DNA from: Ooceraea biroi
Taxonomy: Eukaryota > Arthropoda > Insecta > Hymenoptera > Formicidae
Assembly: GCF_003672135.1 (NCBI RefSeq)
Contig: NC_039518.1
Span: 9,178,136-9,242,135, forward strand
DNA: 64,000 nucleotides
Reading direction: 5' to 3'
A program made the position numbers and the translations under genes. This document shows positions 15,001-28,232 of this stretch, piece by piece. The notes under the pieces are model-generated. The model was given only the letters and a program-made list of their open reading frames with translations, was not told the DNA's origin and did not search any database. The first letter of the stretch is position 1. Each line of letters starts with the position of its first letter.

Positions 15001-18000
15001 GTCGCGCTATTGTTACACAAAACAATGACTTATTCCCCCGGTGAGACGCGGGGTCGCGGCCTCGTGTACCCTTTCTGATAGCGCGGACTATGGTTGTTAC
15101 ACGACAACGTTTACACGCTGTAACCCTATGGGAAATGCATGCCAACATTTCCCGTGCAACACTTGATGGCGACATGATCGATACGATTACGAGAGCGAAA
15201 CTCGTCTCGGAGCTGCCGCACTTTTCTATTATGTAAAACTTGAGAAAATGCACACAAATCGGAGAATCGGAGAACCTTTTTGTCACTTTTCATCGGATGA
15301 CACGAAATCGAAAATTTGAAAAAGGAAGATGCACACAAATCGAAATGTTGGGGGAGAGCAAACTGTACGTGTGTATAGTTGCAATAATTGAAAACTATCC
15401 ATCTGTCAGCAGCTCCAGGGCTCTACGCGTCTACCTATCTACAGATAATAAAAGGACTCGAACGATTTAAATTTATATTATCGCGTATCGCGCGAACAAC
15501 GTTCGTCTCGCGTCCATCCGAATTCACCTGCTTGCGACGCGACCGAGTTGAATGGTCGTTGAATTATTTCTGTGGAAACACCGAGCTCTCCTTTCCACGC
15601 TTGTATATCGTCTCTCACCGCCATTGACAACTTCCGTGCACACGTATACATATGTATCTATCTATATCTGTGTAGGTGCATTTACATGAAAAGAGCGCTT
15701 GCATTTCTATTAGTTTATCTTTTTAAATGACATTTTCTCTTTTCCTCTCTGCCCCTCACTTTTCATTTATATTAGCATCATCATTATTATTATTACTGCA
15801 TTTATTACATCGCGTTATCTTGCACGCGCGCGCATATTGATCTCTTATGCTTTGATTAAGGACATTTTGTCACTCGTTCATGATAATGTCATGCCATGTA
15901 GCGTGACGTTGTATTAATAATGATGCAAGTCATGTGAAACGGAAATAATTGAAATTGCTGGTGGAAAAGTCGGTCAATGTAAATCGTGGTCGATTAAACG
16001 CTCCTTTGCAATGTCCGACAATCGGAAAAAAATAATTTTATACGGATTTATCATACAGCTGTATTGCATGTAACTGTATTTATCGAGCAATCGAATACGA
16101 TTTGGATTCGTGCGTATACACGTATATATTGTCCACGTATACGTGGACGAGATGATTTTCAAGATAAATTTCTGGTGCCGCGTGACGCGAATCTCGGGAC
16201 GTTTCGGGAAATTTTCGTACGCTCGGTAGATGGAGGGTAGAGATCGGGGATGGAATCCGCGAATCGGGGAAGAGAGTGACATCTCTGAATCCGCGATTCG
16301 CCATTGATATCCTCCCGCGGGATTGATATTCTCTCCGGTGGCGTTGCGGTGATATTTCCTCCCTCCGTTGCGAGATCACGTGAGAAAGTGCATCGTATGC
16401 ATTATGCATGATCGCCGCATGGCGGACGAACGGACGTCACTTGAGAATCTCTCGATGTCGACCGCGCGTTATTTTCCGGAAAAGTATATAAACTCACGGT
16501 TATCTCGGAAAAATGATGGCAAAACGCCTTGTTCCGATTCGACACGATTCCGAATAGCTGGGGAAAATAAGTAAACCGCGTTACGCCTTGATTGTTATAT
16601 CGATATTAATTTCCGATTTTCAAACGGCTATTCGTCAATCAATTGCGAGTCGAGAGAGTCAACCCTCCCGAGACGTGCCTACGTGCACAATCTCGCTCGC
16701 TTTCGTTCTCAATATGCACGCGATCGCTAATGCAATTTCACGGGCACGTGCACGTGCAATAACGAAGGCTTAGGTCAGCCTTTCATGCGGGCACGCCACG
16801 ACTGATTACGTCTTGTCCACGCGCGATTCGCTTCGCTTTAATTCGATTTCCCGCTTATATTTTTGCACGTCCCATTCCCTGAATTTCCGCTTTTGTGAAA
16901 TGATTGCATTTCGTGGCCGTGACCCCCGCCCGCCGACTCGGCTGACCCGGAGCGAACGGTTGCTGTCAATTTACGATTCCAAACACCGTCGACTTAATTA
17001 TTTAATTAGTCTTTCATCACGGAAAGAAAGAAATGGGAGGAACTGGAAATTGTTGCGGATTTACGCAGAAGCAGAAGCTCGGGGATCAAAGTATCCGCGA
17101 ATCCGAGTAATACTGTCTGGTAGAAACCTCTCGTTTCTGAGCTAATTTCGGGATCGCTACGCGTTATACATGAGAACCAGGCTTAAGACTTGGTCTCGAC
17201 GGAGTTCCCGACATCGACATCGAGAAAGGAATAGGTAGGGTGAAAAGGGGCGCAGGGGGGAAGAAGTCGCGGATTAGTTTCGCTCGCACGTGTGTTCGCC
17301 GAGAACTCAATCTAGAAATTCGGTTTGCAGTTCGAGAGACAGGACGACGTCGCGACGACGTCGTCAACGACGTTCCGGAAGAAAGGGAGAGAGAGAGTGT
17401 GTGTGTGAGTGAGTGAGTGAGTGAGTGAGTAGCCTAATCATGAAATCCCCCCTAATCAGCGTTTGTTTGTGGTTCTGAGATCGTTAGATTTGATAACTCA
17501 TTGGTCAGGTCAGGACGATGATTAGTTGACAAGAGTTTCATCAGTTGGCAATTTTATTCCGTCATGCCTGCAAAAATATTGATGCGTCAAGGTTTGTAGC
17601 ACAGAGTAACGAGCAGCGCTGCGCTACACGACTGCTGCGCGACACGCACGGATCTGACAGTTGTTTATACGTGTGTATTATAATTTCTATGAAATGCCGA
17701 GAGAAAGGATAATGTGTGCAACGGTGAAAAATCCTTGCCCAGGGGTGTCGCATCAACTTTTCGTCTTCAAGAAGGATGAAGCAGAGTCCTCGTGGCATAC
17801 TAAGCATCCGCTGGCAGGATATAAATCTCTTACTTATCCTTGAATCGCCATTCAAACTCCAACGATGTTTCTGCGAGAAGAATAATCAGAAATCGAAATA
17901 AAGATACCGATATAGGTATACATATTATGTATGTAATATAGATATACGCTGTAAAACCTGATTCACGTCACGATCAAAGTGACAAGGATAAATTTAATCA

Positions 18001-21000
18001 AGAATATGGATCCGGTCTACAAATGAACATTTAACAAAATTATTACATAATGCTTTCATTATTTAAATCTATTTGCGCGCTTTCGCGACATTCGATGGAG
18101 AAAATCGAAAAATCCGGACGCGTGGCTGAAAGTTTCAGCAACGTAAAGGACGACGATATGATGATTTATTTAGCGAAAATAGTGGATTTTTATTGGAAAC
18201 ACGTCGTAACTGGATATCGACAAATGCTCAGATTTTAAGTTGGGGGTAGAAATGGAATTGGAAAGAGGGAGGGATGGCGGAGTGGTGGTAGCGAAAAAGC
18301 CATGAGATGAATTTTAATAAAAGAGTACTGATGTGCCCGGCAGTAAATTACTCGATTTAAGTTGAATCTACGATTATTTCAGTCTGAAATCTTTTTGCAC
18401 GATAAAAGTTTAATGACAAATTTTTGGTCAAGTGATTACTTGGAAATTATATCCATTGTCGAGAATTATACCCATGTAGTTGATTACGATATAATTAATA
18501 TAATTATAATTGAATTTTCGTGAGATATTCCTCTTTTCCATCGCAAACTAAGTAGAAAATGGTGCGCGTTTGCATGTAAAAGCAGAAACATTTCTTAGGA
18601 ATGTGCGTGTTACGCGTGTACGGAGGACGATAACTGAAACGACGTCTTTCCCTATCTCTATCGGACGAGGGCTCCTTCACCCTTAGGACATAAAACGAAG
18701 GTCGAAGGCCATCGTCATCGTGGACGCCATTCCATGCATTTTAAAACGATCAAACGACGCTTACGAATTATGTTTTCACGATCGTCACGGTTTTGAGCCT
18801 CTCTCTCTCTCTCTTCTTCCGTTCATGTTTTTCCACCTTTCTTTATCGTCCCTTAAGGGCTCGATATCCATAAAGTTCCGACGATTATTCCCGCGGAATG
18901 TCTCATCTTGGCGAAACGATCCCCCATGAAATTTTCAACGATGCAACGGTTATATCCATCTCTTTTTTTATTTACACATGTGCGTGTAATATTAATATCC
19001 TTTATGCATGTAAAGACATGACGTACAGGCAAATGGTCTTCACAACTTTCAGTTGATACCGAGTTGTTTTATTCTTTTTCAAAGAACACTTCACGTTTCA
19101 TAAGAGTACGTGAAACGTATTCACTTAATAGACTTTGGAGCCATAATTTTCGTACTTGCAGTTACATACCCATGTATTCAGTGTCATATTTAATATATAT
19201 ATTTTTGTGATATTTTCTACTTTGCCTTATCGTGTTTTTCTTTATCTTGTCCTTTTAACACGCAAATTGTATTTTTATCGTTTGTTCTAGCTTTGCACGC
19301 GGAAATATTTGCCGGGAATTTTTACAACGCCACGAACGTTTCTAAAATCGATACCGATATCGATCAACAACCTCCATTCATGACGAAACGTTATCGTCAA
19401 TTTACTACTAAAATACTGCAATCGATGATAAATGTTTTGTGTGTGTGTGTGAGTGTGTGTGAGAGAGAGAGAGAGAGAGAAGCTATTCTCTCCTTATTTC
19501 CTTGGAAAATAAAGATGCTATCTTTAATGTATCGCAGTTAGATAAAAGCGTTAGATAAAAAAGGAGAATCCGTCTTTCATTGCAGAAAAAACAGCACAAC
19601 CTTGGACAAGTTCCATCTGCAAATCTCGAGGTTGGAGCTGTATCCTAAGGACTCGGAGTACGTGGATCAGTTACTTTATGAGATAGCGACCAAACCGATT
19701 CTCCATGTCGGTAAGCGCAATAATAAAATAATAATAAGTATAATAATAAGATTAATATAATATAAGTATAATATAAGATTAAGTGCAATAAAATTAATTG
19801 TGAAATTACTATTACCAATCTCATTCATCACAAATCGTGATGAAACATACAAATGTCATTTATTTAGTTTTCATTTATTTTCTCTATGTTGCATCGATAC
19901 TATTTTCGGTCATTATTCAAGATTGTATCGTAAGTTTTTATGGGACTTTGTTAAATTAAGAGCGCTATACACTCGCCTTAACCCCTCTTACCTTCGAAGG
20001 TTACGGAGGACAGATCTTTATATATAATATTTAATGAGGTGATATTACAAAGTTAAACATGGGAAGGAGCGCGAGGAAGCGCCAACGAAGAATTAAGGTA
20101 AGGCGGACGAATGGAACTTGCGCACATCGAAATAATTAAAATTCCGCTCCAATTCTGTCAATCAAGAATAACGGAGAACATATTTAATTAGCCACAGTAA
20201 TGAGTCCTACTATCTATAGCGACGGCAATTAAGTTGACACAGTACTAGCAAATTACGACAATTATTATTTCACGCTGAATGAGCTATATGAAATTACGAA
20301 GAAACAAGTTTAGCTGTATGAATACCTAATTTTACATAAAATTAACTGTTATCAATATTCATTTTGCATCTATTTCTGCAGAAAGAGATTGCGAAAATGT
20401 GTAAACAATATTGTCCACAAATCTATAAACGTATGCAACGAAACTATATGTAATACTACAACTATATATAGGATACATATACGTATACACGTATGATACG
20501 GGTCAACTGATCATATGATATATTGTTCCGATGGCGTGTTCACAATAATAATCGTAAATTTACAGGTTGCTTTTAATACATTCTCGCTCGCAATGTGACA
20601 ACTTATTGGGACAAAGACCTATGGTTGAATTCTATTTTCATCGGATATATCGATTTCACAGTCTCGACTGTGTGTCAATCTCATGAATGTTGTATACTTA
20701 ATTCAGGCCGCAGACGACGGATGCTTTATTATTTGACCACGACAAATTGCTGGCTGACGTATTATCGACTCGTGTTACTTGAAGCTCCTGGTGGCTCAAG
20801 AGCTAATAGAGTCGCGCTTAGCTTAATCGCATTTTATTAAGAGCGCTCTGATTATTTTCTAACCTGTAACGATTAATACGATTATTAACGCGAGAAGCTA
20901 ATCTATATATATATCAGTTTTATCGAGCCACCTTTGGCGCAAACCACCATTGCTACAATTAAGTCTCTTAATTTCTCATTAGAAAAGCTCGCTGCAGCGT

Positions 21001-22732
21001 TGTTTTGTTTCAGTTCAGAAGGATGGTGGCACGCAATTAAAACTGATCATTGATTACGGTGACAATATGCAGGCGCTGTTCAAACCAATGCGGTAAGTGC
21101 CCAATCAACCGACATATTGGTGTTTAAGGATTTTTCTCTTCTCGCGTGGCAATGTCGTTGCGTTCGGTTCTCATCGTTTCATCGATGATGTCTTCGAGAA
21201 GATGCTGCTCGAGTTTCACTTACGCACGATTACGGCTCTAATTAGGAGCGACCGCGCGCAAATTACGAAGGAAAGGTCAGCTTTAGCGAACGGTGGCGGC
21301 GAGATCACTGAGAAGTGTCGCAAAGTTGTTGGCGTATCTTGAGGTCGCAGGCAGGCAGGCAGCGCGCGAAATTACTTGGGCAGTTTGCCGGTGACGCCGT
21401 TTGGCGGAGGACGACGCTCTGATACCCACCCAAATTAACGTCGAGAGATTGCCCAAATCGTCGACTCGAATTCACACATACTTGAGCATATTTACAATAT
21501 ATTTACGCATTTGCGAATGCAAATCTTTCTATATTATGGAAATAGGCTATTGTCCTGAGATATTTTACTGTTTCATGTATTACTGTAATACTGGTTTCGA
21601 GTGCTGTCTGCCAGGCCTCTGTAGCCTCGTGCCCCTCGGGCAACCGGATCCCGTTATCGCTTCATTCCTCCATCTTCTATTCTTTTGTCGGTTTCTTCTT
21701 GTAACGCTTTTCTCGCGAATGATACGTCACACACGGTGCTATTGTGTCGCGTTCCGAGAACGCGTGCCTTATTGCACGGTCATCCATCGAGACGCGACGA
21801 CTCTTGAATTGAGGAGTTCAGTCGAGATCTAGTAGACCTGTTTCCATCTGGAAACGTTCCCCCAATTGGCTCTGGATATCGCTAAACTGTTATTCTTCAA
21901 AACCGTCACCGTCATTTCGTAATGTAATGTCTCAAAGTGAGCAAGATGCAGTCTTTCAGACAGTTTGAAAACCATTTCTCCATCCATGAATAAAGAGGCG
22001 CTCTGCGTCTTGTAATTGAAAAGGAAAATGGATATCGTAAGCAAGTATAAAGAGGCAATAAGTCGAAAGAAATTTTTAGAGCCTAATGTTTCATCTCTCT
22101 CTCTTTCTCTCTGTATCTCTCTCTCTCGGTGGTCCGCACGAGTCCAGAACCCTTTAAACTTCCAGTGGGCCGAAGATTCCACGATAAGTGGTCGCCGCTC
22201 GCGCGGCTTAAACTCCGGTAATAAGTTCGCCAATAAGTTGGGCGGAAAGTTTGTGACCCCGCGAGAGCGGCGGCGAGAATTTCGGCGAGATGGCGAGTTG
22301 GCCGCAATAAGCCCTCGTTATTCGCTCAGACGAAATTTGCTCAATCTACGAAAAGAAGAAAAATATTGTTTGTACGATTTTCGTTTCGATATTTCTACGC
22401 AAACGACAAGCGCGTGTACCGCGTTGTATACCGAGTCTTGGAACGTCAGCAATTTGGGAAAAAGTTGCAGTTTTTGCAATACTCAAGTATCAAGTAAACT
22501 GCAATGCTGCAAGTCGCGGTAAATATTGTACCTATCGTATCAACGTTCATTATGCATTGCTATTAATTGGAAGGATTTTCAGGTTTGAATCTTTTAACGA
22601 ATTCCAAATTAGCTGGTCGATTGACCCGATTTCCGGGCGCGAAGTACATTTTTCCCGTGTTTTCTAGGGTCGATCGGACTCGGCTCGTGAGATTCATGCT
22701 TTTCGCTCGTGCTTATTGTCCCGTCTCACGTG

Positions 22733-22770
<38 letters not shown>

Positions 22771-25700
22771 TATACATATGCACACATATATATATATACA
22801 CGATATATATACCTGTGTGTACGTATATATGTATACGTATACCGCGCGCGGCTCGTAAAACCCGCACCAAGATCACCAGGTAAATATTTGATCGCGCTCG
22901 AGTTTGCGGAACTCCTGAAGCTTTCTCTCTCTCTCTCTTTCTCTCATCTTCGTCCTTCTTTTCCGCTCCTCGAGAGAAAGATCCTCGAGAGAGAGAAGCT
23001 CGGGGACCAATAAAAGCCCGAGCTTTCGCATTGTCCCTTTGCTGCACTTTTCCTACGAATAATTTTGGGTTTTCTCCCTTTTTTCTTTTTTCCCCATTTT
23101 TTCCTTTTTTTAAATTTTTTGTTTCTTGTCACCATTCGGCCATTTCAACCATTCCGACTGCATAGCTTGAGATTGATTTAGCGCCTATGTCAACATAGGC
23201 TCAACGGCATAGGGCTTCTTTTCGTACATTTTAACTAGCATTGTCCGTGTTTGCGTATCACGTAATATAAATTTTACTCGTTTATTCAAACGTGGCACCC
23301 CATGTAATTTTGGTCGTTGTTTGACTGCGAACGACTGGAAAGCGCGGGATAATTATCAGATAGCAAGCGATATATCGAACATGGATAACGAGCTTGGATT
23401 GTAACGACGGATTTGCAACGATTGTTATATTAGGACATCGATACACGCCCCTGTATTGTTTAATTACATTAATTTATCCGCTAAATGAACAATCGCGCTT
23501 CGTAGAATGTACTGCAAATTATTAGTACGAATGAAGCGTATAATTAACGAAATCAATAAACATTAAACAGAAATCTTTTGTCTTTTTTAAAACAAGATTC
23601 ACGTGTATATTTGTAAAACTATATCACGCACAAACCCGCATACACGTCAATCTTGTGCAACAATTATTAAAGGGTTTGCGAAAAAGAAGGGAAAACGAAT
23701 ACCATTTTCTACGTACGTAAAAATCCGGTACGTAATATAACGTGAATTATATAATTGGTGGGATTATTACGTTACGCAATGTATGTACAGGGCACGTAGC
23801 CACGCGACAGATATCGATCGATCGATCGATTTGCCGCAATTTGCCTTAATCTTCCGCAATATAGCAATTTCGGCTAATGCCTGCAATATTACGCACGCGA
23901 GATTCTTTCAAACACGCTTCCTCAAACGTAGCTTCCTCACGAGTTTACATAGGGTGAATCCCAAGTAAAGTCAGTTCCGCGATCTTGTCAAAAAGTAACG
24001 CTATAAGGTAAAATATTTGAATGAGCAACGTGTCTTGCGCTAAAACCAACGAAATTGTTGTCAATTGCAGCTTCCCGCGAGAACAGCAGACTTTGCCGAA
24101 TCATTTTTACTTTACGGATTTTGAGAGGCATACCGCCGAGATTGCCTCCTTCCACTTGGACAGGTAAGATTATACTCGTTTATATTCCTTGTTATTACGT
24201 TCCTTGTTGCACGATACTTTTCAGAGAGGTAGAGGTAAAACATTTGGAAAATATCACGGTTAATTTGTTATTAATGTCCAGTGAAAGTTTTCATGTTGAA
24301 ACGTTAGCAAATTTCCTATTTAAAAGTGCCTTGTGGCACGTGACATTTGAAGATTCTTGTTGTTTTTGATTCGCAGGCTTTTGGGATTTCGTCGAGCGAT
24401 GCCGGTAAGCGGTCGAACCCTCAACGTCACGACGGAAATTTATCAAATTGCCGACGGCGAGCTGCTGAAGACGTTCTTCGTGAGTCCGGCCGGCAACCTG
24501 TGTTTTCACGGCAAATGCAGTTACTATTGCGACACCGCACACGCGGTCTGCGGCAGCCCCGACACTCTGGAGGGGAGCTTCGCCGCTTTCCTGCCCGACA
24601 GAGCTCTCGCAGCCAGGAAAGCCTGGCGACATCCCTGGCGCAGAAGCTATCACAAGCGAAAGAAGGCCCAGTGGGAACACGGTGAGTGAGTGAGTCCAAA
24701 AATTGCAAAGCAAGCTTTGTTTTGGCCTTGTTGGCTACGGTGATTATGATGATGATATAAATCTTGCATTTGCAGATTCCGACTATTGTTCCCTAGTCAA
24801 GGAAATCTCACCGTACGACGAGGGTCGACGATTGCTCGACCTGATGGACATGGCAGTTTTCGACTTTTTAACGGGCAATATGGACCGCCATCATTACGAG
24901 ACGTTCAGGATTTTTGGCAACGACAGTTTTACGTTACATCTGGATCACGGAAGGGGTTTTGGGAAACCGTTTCACGACGAGACGTCTATTCTGGCGCCTC
25001 TCTTGCAGTGCTGTATAATCAGACAGACGACTCTGAGCACTCTACTCCGGTGAGTTGAATTTTTTCTCTCAACGATTATCCTAATCACTCTCGAATCTCC
25101 GAGGTAGGTTAAATAGTCCAATCAGATAGCAAAAGTAAACGATTGAATTATAAGCGTTTTAATCTGTATACATATATGTATATATATATATATATCGCGA
25201 TAGCTAATCTCGCGCTCGACATTATTTATCGGTTTTCCATTTCCGATACGATCGATACTTTGCGCGTCCGCGAAATCCCAGAGAGCGGCTGGACATGGAA
25301 TTTATCGCGCGGCCCGTAAAAACGCGAATCCGCATCAAAGCGAAGATTCACGAGCGCGTCCCGGCTATTCTGATAAAACGCAGCTCCGGATTGCGGAATT
25401 CGCCTTATCGTAAAGTTTCCCCGTTTCCTTTTTTCGACGGGATATCGGATTCGTGGCGCCGAACCTACCGAACGTCAGCCGTTCTGAATTGCAAATTTCG
25501 CCGATCGACAGCATCGTCCAGCGCGATTCGCTGATGCTTTGACGAATCGAAGCAATTGTTCCCAATGGCTTCGATGTCCATTACACGTTACGCGCGTCTA
25601 TCTAGTCTCAAACGAAAATGTGTCGAAAATATGTACGAGAGATACTAACAATTTCTCAGAGTCTCTCATGAACACGCTTACATCTCATTACGAGACGAAT

Positions 25701-28232
25701 CATGCGTGATTGATATAAATCAATGAATTCCTACTGTAGATTAGCATTAGGATGATGAAGCCGACCGATACGAAATGGACGGACAGGCGTACAAACACGT
25801 GAAGAGAGAGAGGGAGAGTAAAAGAGCCCACACGTCGCCCATTAAACGTGTTGTTACAACATCATTGCTTCCTGTCGTGCCGTTTCGTCGCGTGAATCGC
25901 TGATTACAAGTTCTTCCGTGTTGAATCTTCTCTTCTTCTCTTCTTCGAACCAATCAACCACTTAATAACGATAAAGCGAAATTGCTTTATCGCTTGCCTG
26001 CTTGTCTCCCTGCAAACTAAACTAAAACTAGCAAACTGAATAGCCATCAGGCAGCTAATAGCGCGCTAATAGCGGCGACTAAAAATAATTTTCCAGCAAC
26101 ATTTCTCAAGAAAACAACATCGAGTTTGGAGGTTTCCGCGATTGACAGTAGACCCGCGAAGCGGAGCGCTTTTCAGAACGACGTAGGTGTTTGGATCGAC
26201 AAAACGGGCGGTCTCTCGAAAGCTTTCAGAACGATAATGGAAGCCTCTTCGAGTCGGTGGGACTGCCAATGAATAAAGTATCGACTTGAGCAGACACTCG
26301 ACTTAGGCTCTATTTGTACGGGGTGACGGACATACGTGCACACGCGCACATCCTGGCGCGTCACACCACGAGTAAAAGCGAGTGGGCTCGCTCGGAGTGC
26401 TTTGCTTTGCCACCAGGTCCTCTCGGAGGACTTTCTTTTAGGATTAAGGAGGAAGGATGAGTCTCGAGACCTAACCGCCTTTCCGTCCCGTCGAGACTTT
26501 TGTCTGCTCGCTATCATCGCCGCCATCAACCGTGCATGGTAGCGTGAAATTCAAAAGATTGTATTAGGTTGGCAAATAAGGTCGTTCGGTTTTTGCTTCG
26601 GCGCAACTTCTTTCCAATTCACTCTTGTTTTTCTCGATGCTATCGCGCAACTTCAGAGTGCATTTAAAAGTACATGTTTCACATAACCTTTCTGTAAATT
26701 TAGGTTTGACTAACATCAATATTGTGTGTGCTGCGTAGCTGTAAAAATGGAAGTAAATAACGTGCATTATCGTCATATTTTGCTCCATTATTTCAAGAAG
26801 AGCAAACGAGCTGCAAAGGCTCATAAAAAGATATGCCGTGTTTATGGAGATGATGCCTTAACAGAACGCGTATGTTAAAAGTGGTTCACCAAATTCCGTT
26901 GTGGAGATTTTGACGTCAATGATGCGCCTCGCTCCGATCGCCCGATCGAGATTGATTCAAGTAATGTCAAAGCTATCATCGATAAAAATCCATCCCAAGC
27001 ACTTAATATATCTCATATAAAGCGTAGAAAACAATTTGCGCCAACTGGAATACGTTTCTCGGCTCAATGTGTGTGTGGGTGCCGCATGAATTAACCGAGG
27101 CCAACTTGGCCACTCGCATATCCATCTGTGATTTGCTGCGGAAACGTCAAGAAAACGATCAATTTTTGAAGCGGTTAGTGACAGGAGATGAAAAATGGGT
27201 CGTCTATGAGAATGTAACGCGGAAAAGATCATGGGGACACAGCAGCGAGCCACCACAAACAACCTCGAAGGCAGGATTGCATCCGAAGAAGATCATGCTC
27301 TCCGTATGGTGGGATTTCAAAGGTGTCACTTACTACGAGCTGTTACCGTCAAGCAAAACAATTGATTCAACCATATACTGCTCGCAGTTAACAAAATTGG
27401 ACCAAGCACTCCGCAAAAAACGTCCAGAATTGATAAATCGAAAAGGTGTTGTCTTCCACCACAATAACGCCAGACCTCACACATCATTGACAACTCGGAA
27501 CAAATTACTCAGTCTTGGCTGGGATGTTTTGCCTCATCCTGCGTATTCACCGGACCTGGCCCCTTCCGATTATCATTTATTCCGGTCGTTGCAAAACTCT
27601 TTAAACGGAAAAATCTTCAAGGATGAAGAGAACGTCAAAAGACACCTGGATTGGTTTTTCGCCGATAAGCCTCAGATGTTTTACGAACGCGGCATAATGA
27701 AGTTGGTGGAAAGATGGCAAGAAGTCATCAATAAAAATGGTCAATATATAATTGATTAAAATTTATTTCGTGTATCAAAAAAATTGTATTTTATTCCACC
27801 TTAAAAAACCGAACCAACTTATTTGCCAACCCAATACTTCTATACGTTGAAAAGATACAGCTAATTATTTTCTTGGCGATAATGCTCTATCCCGCTTCAT
27901 ACGGCGAGATGTACAAAACTCAAGGTGCTTGAAGCAGAAGCAACTTTTGAAGCGGCTTTCAACAAATTCAACGTATCAAGGCTTTTCTGTTTCTTTTTTT
28001 TCAAAGTTCAATTCTCTCTGTTTACAGCTTCCACAACGGGCCCACGCGACTGAGCACAGCCATGCGGCAAAGCATGGCGAGGGATCCCGTGGCTCCCGTT
28101 CTATGGGAACCCCACCTGGATGCCCTGGACAGGCGGATAGGTATCGTTCTGCAAGCCGTCCGCGATTGCATCGCACGCGAAAATTCCTCGCAGCAAGTCA
28201 TTCACAGTGATAATACCGACTCCAAGTTATAG
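9051..28232 (+). CDS. FAM20-family secretory-pathway protein kinase (FAM20C-like)
   Basis: Exons: 9051-9511 (or earlier start), 19586-19710, 21014-21092, 24071-24163, 24377-24681, 24776-25049, 28028-28232. All junctions are GT-AG and the phases agree, giving 513 residues from ATG 9051. FAM20 enzymes are Golgi or secreted kinases: FAM20C phosphorylates Ser-x-Glu sites in secreted proteins, FAM20B phosphorylates xylose in proteoglycan linkers. A signal anchor follows the basic start (LVLGLSAFAIVFTLLLV), as in a type II membrane protein. The nucleotide-binding lysine lies in ALFKPMR. The Cys-rich segment is CFHGKCSYYC. The catalytic loop is GNMDRHHYE and the metal-binding motif is LDHGRGFG, where vertebrate FAM20C has DNG. 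The end matches the family pattern APVLWEPHLDALDRR. It most resembles FAM20C and Drosophila CG31145. Introns are large, up to 10 kb, and one contains a mariner. Confidence 0.93.
10755..10780. repeat. (CG)n(GT)n alternating purine-pyrimidine repeat
   Basis: About ten CG dinucleotides followed directly by GTGTGT. The alternating purine-pyrimidine pattern is of the kind able to adopt Z-DNA. Confidence 0.85.
17386..17431. repeat. Compound (GA)n(GT)n(GAGT)n microsatellite
   Basis: Three simple repeats with related units abut each other. Confidence 0.85.
19438..19481. repeat. Compound (GT)n(GA)n microsatellite
   Basis: A GT run with one interruption, followed by about ten GA units, ~105 bases upstream of a kinase exon. 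Confidence 0.85.
22738..22858. repeat. (CA)n microsatellite with TA/GT-rich low-complexity tail
   Basis: A (CA)n run at 22738-22766 is followed by alternating TA, CA and GT tracts to about 22850, in the intron before the fourth kinase exon. ORFs crossing it are artefacts of the repeat. Confidence 0.8.
26564..27834 (+). mobile_element. mariner DNA transposon, full length but inactive
   Basis: A 1,271 bp element lies between TA dinucleotides (26562-26563 and 27835-27836), the target duplication expected of Tc1/mariner. The ends form terminal inverted repeats: the left starts TTAGGTTGGCAAATAAG and the right ends CTTATTTGCCAACCCAA. It lies in the last intron of the FAM20-like gene, in the same orientation. 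The transposase inside is broken (separate entry). I did not assign a mariner subfamily. Confidence 0.95.
26747..27759 (+). pseudogene. Degenerate mariner transposase
   Basis: The frame starts at ATG 26747 and is stopped by TAA at 26876, where mariner proteins have Gln. The middle (about 27000-27066) lacks part of the expected sequence and changes frame. The C-terminal two-thirds is open from 27067 to 27759. The first catalytic Asp is present in GDEKW (codon 27187). The second should lie in HHDNARPH but reads HHNNARPH (codon 27463), a substitution that would remove catalysis. The third Asp is in APSDYHLF (27568), 34 residues after the second, fitting the D,D34D pattern. The copy cannot make active enzyme by itself. 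Confidence 0.93.

Larger units (their letters stand above)
9512..19585 (+). other. Large intron of the FAM20-like gene
   Basis: A 10 kb intron bounded by GTGAGT and TTGCAG, flanked by phase-matched kinase exons. I saw no further exon or intact mobile element. It contains simple repeats at 10755-10780 (CG then GT), 11395-11422 (degenerate CTCGAT), 17386-17431 (GA/GT/GAGT) and 19438-19481 (GT then GA). Confidence 0.75.

Noticed and set aside
22567..23047. 148- and 117-codon ORFs
   Set aside because: They translate CA, TA and TC repeats (runs such as HTHTHT and SLSLS), so the open frame is an artefact of repeat composition.
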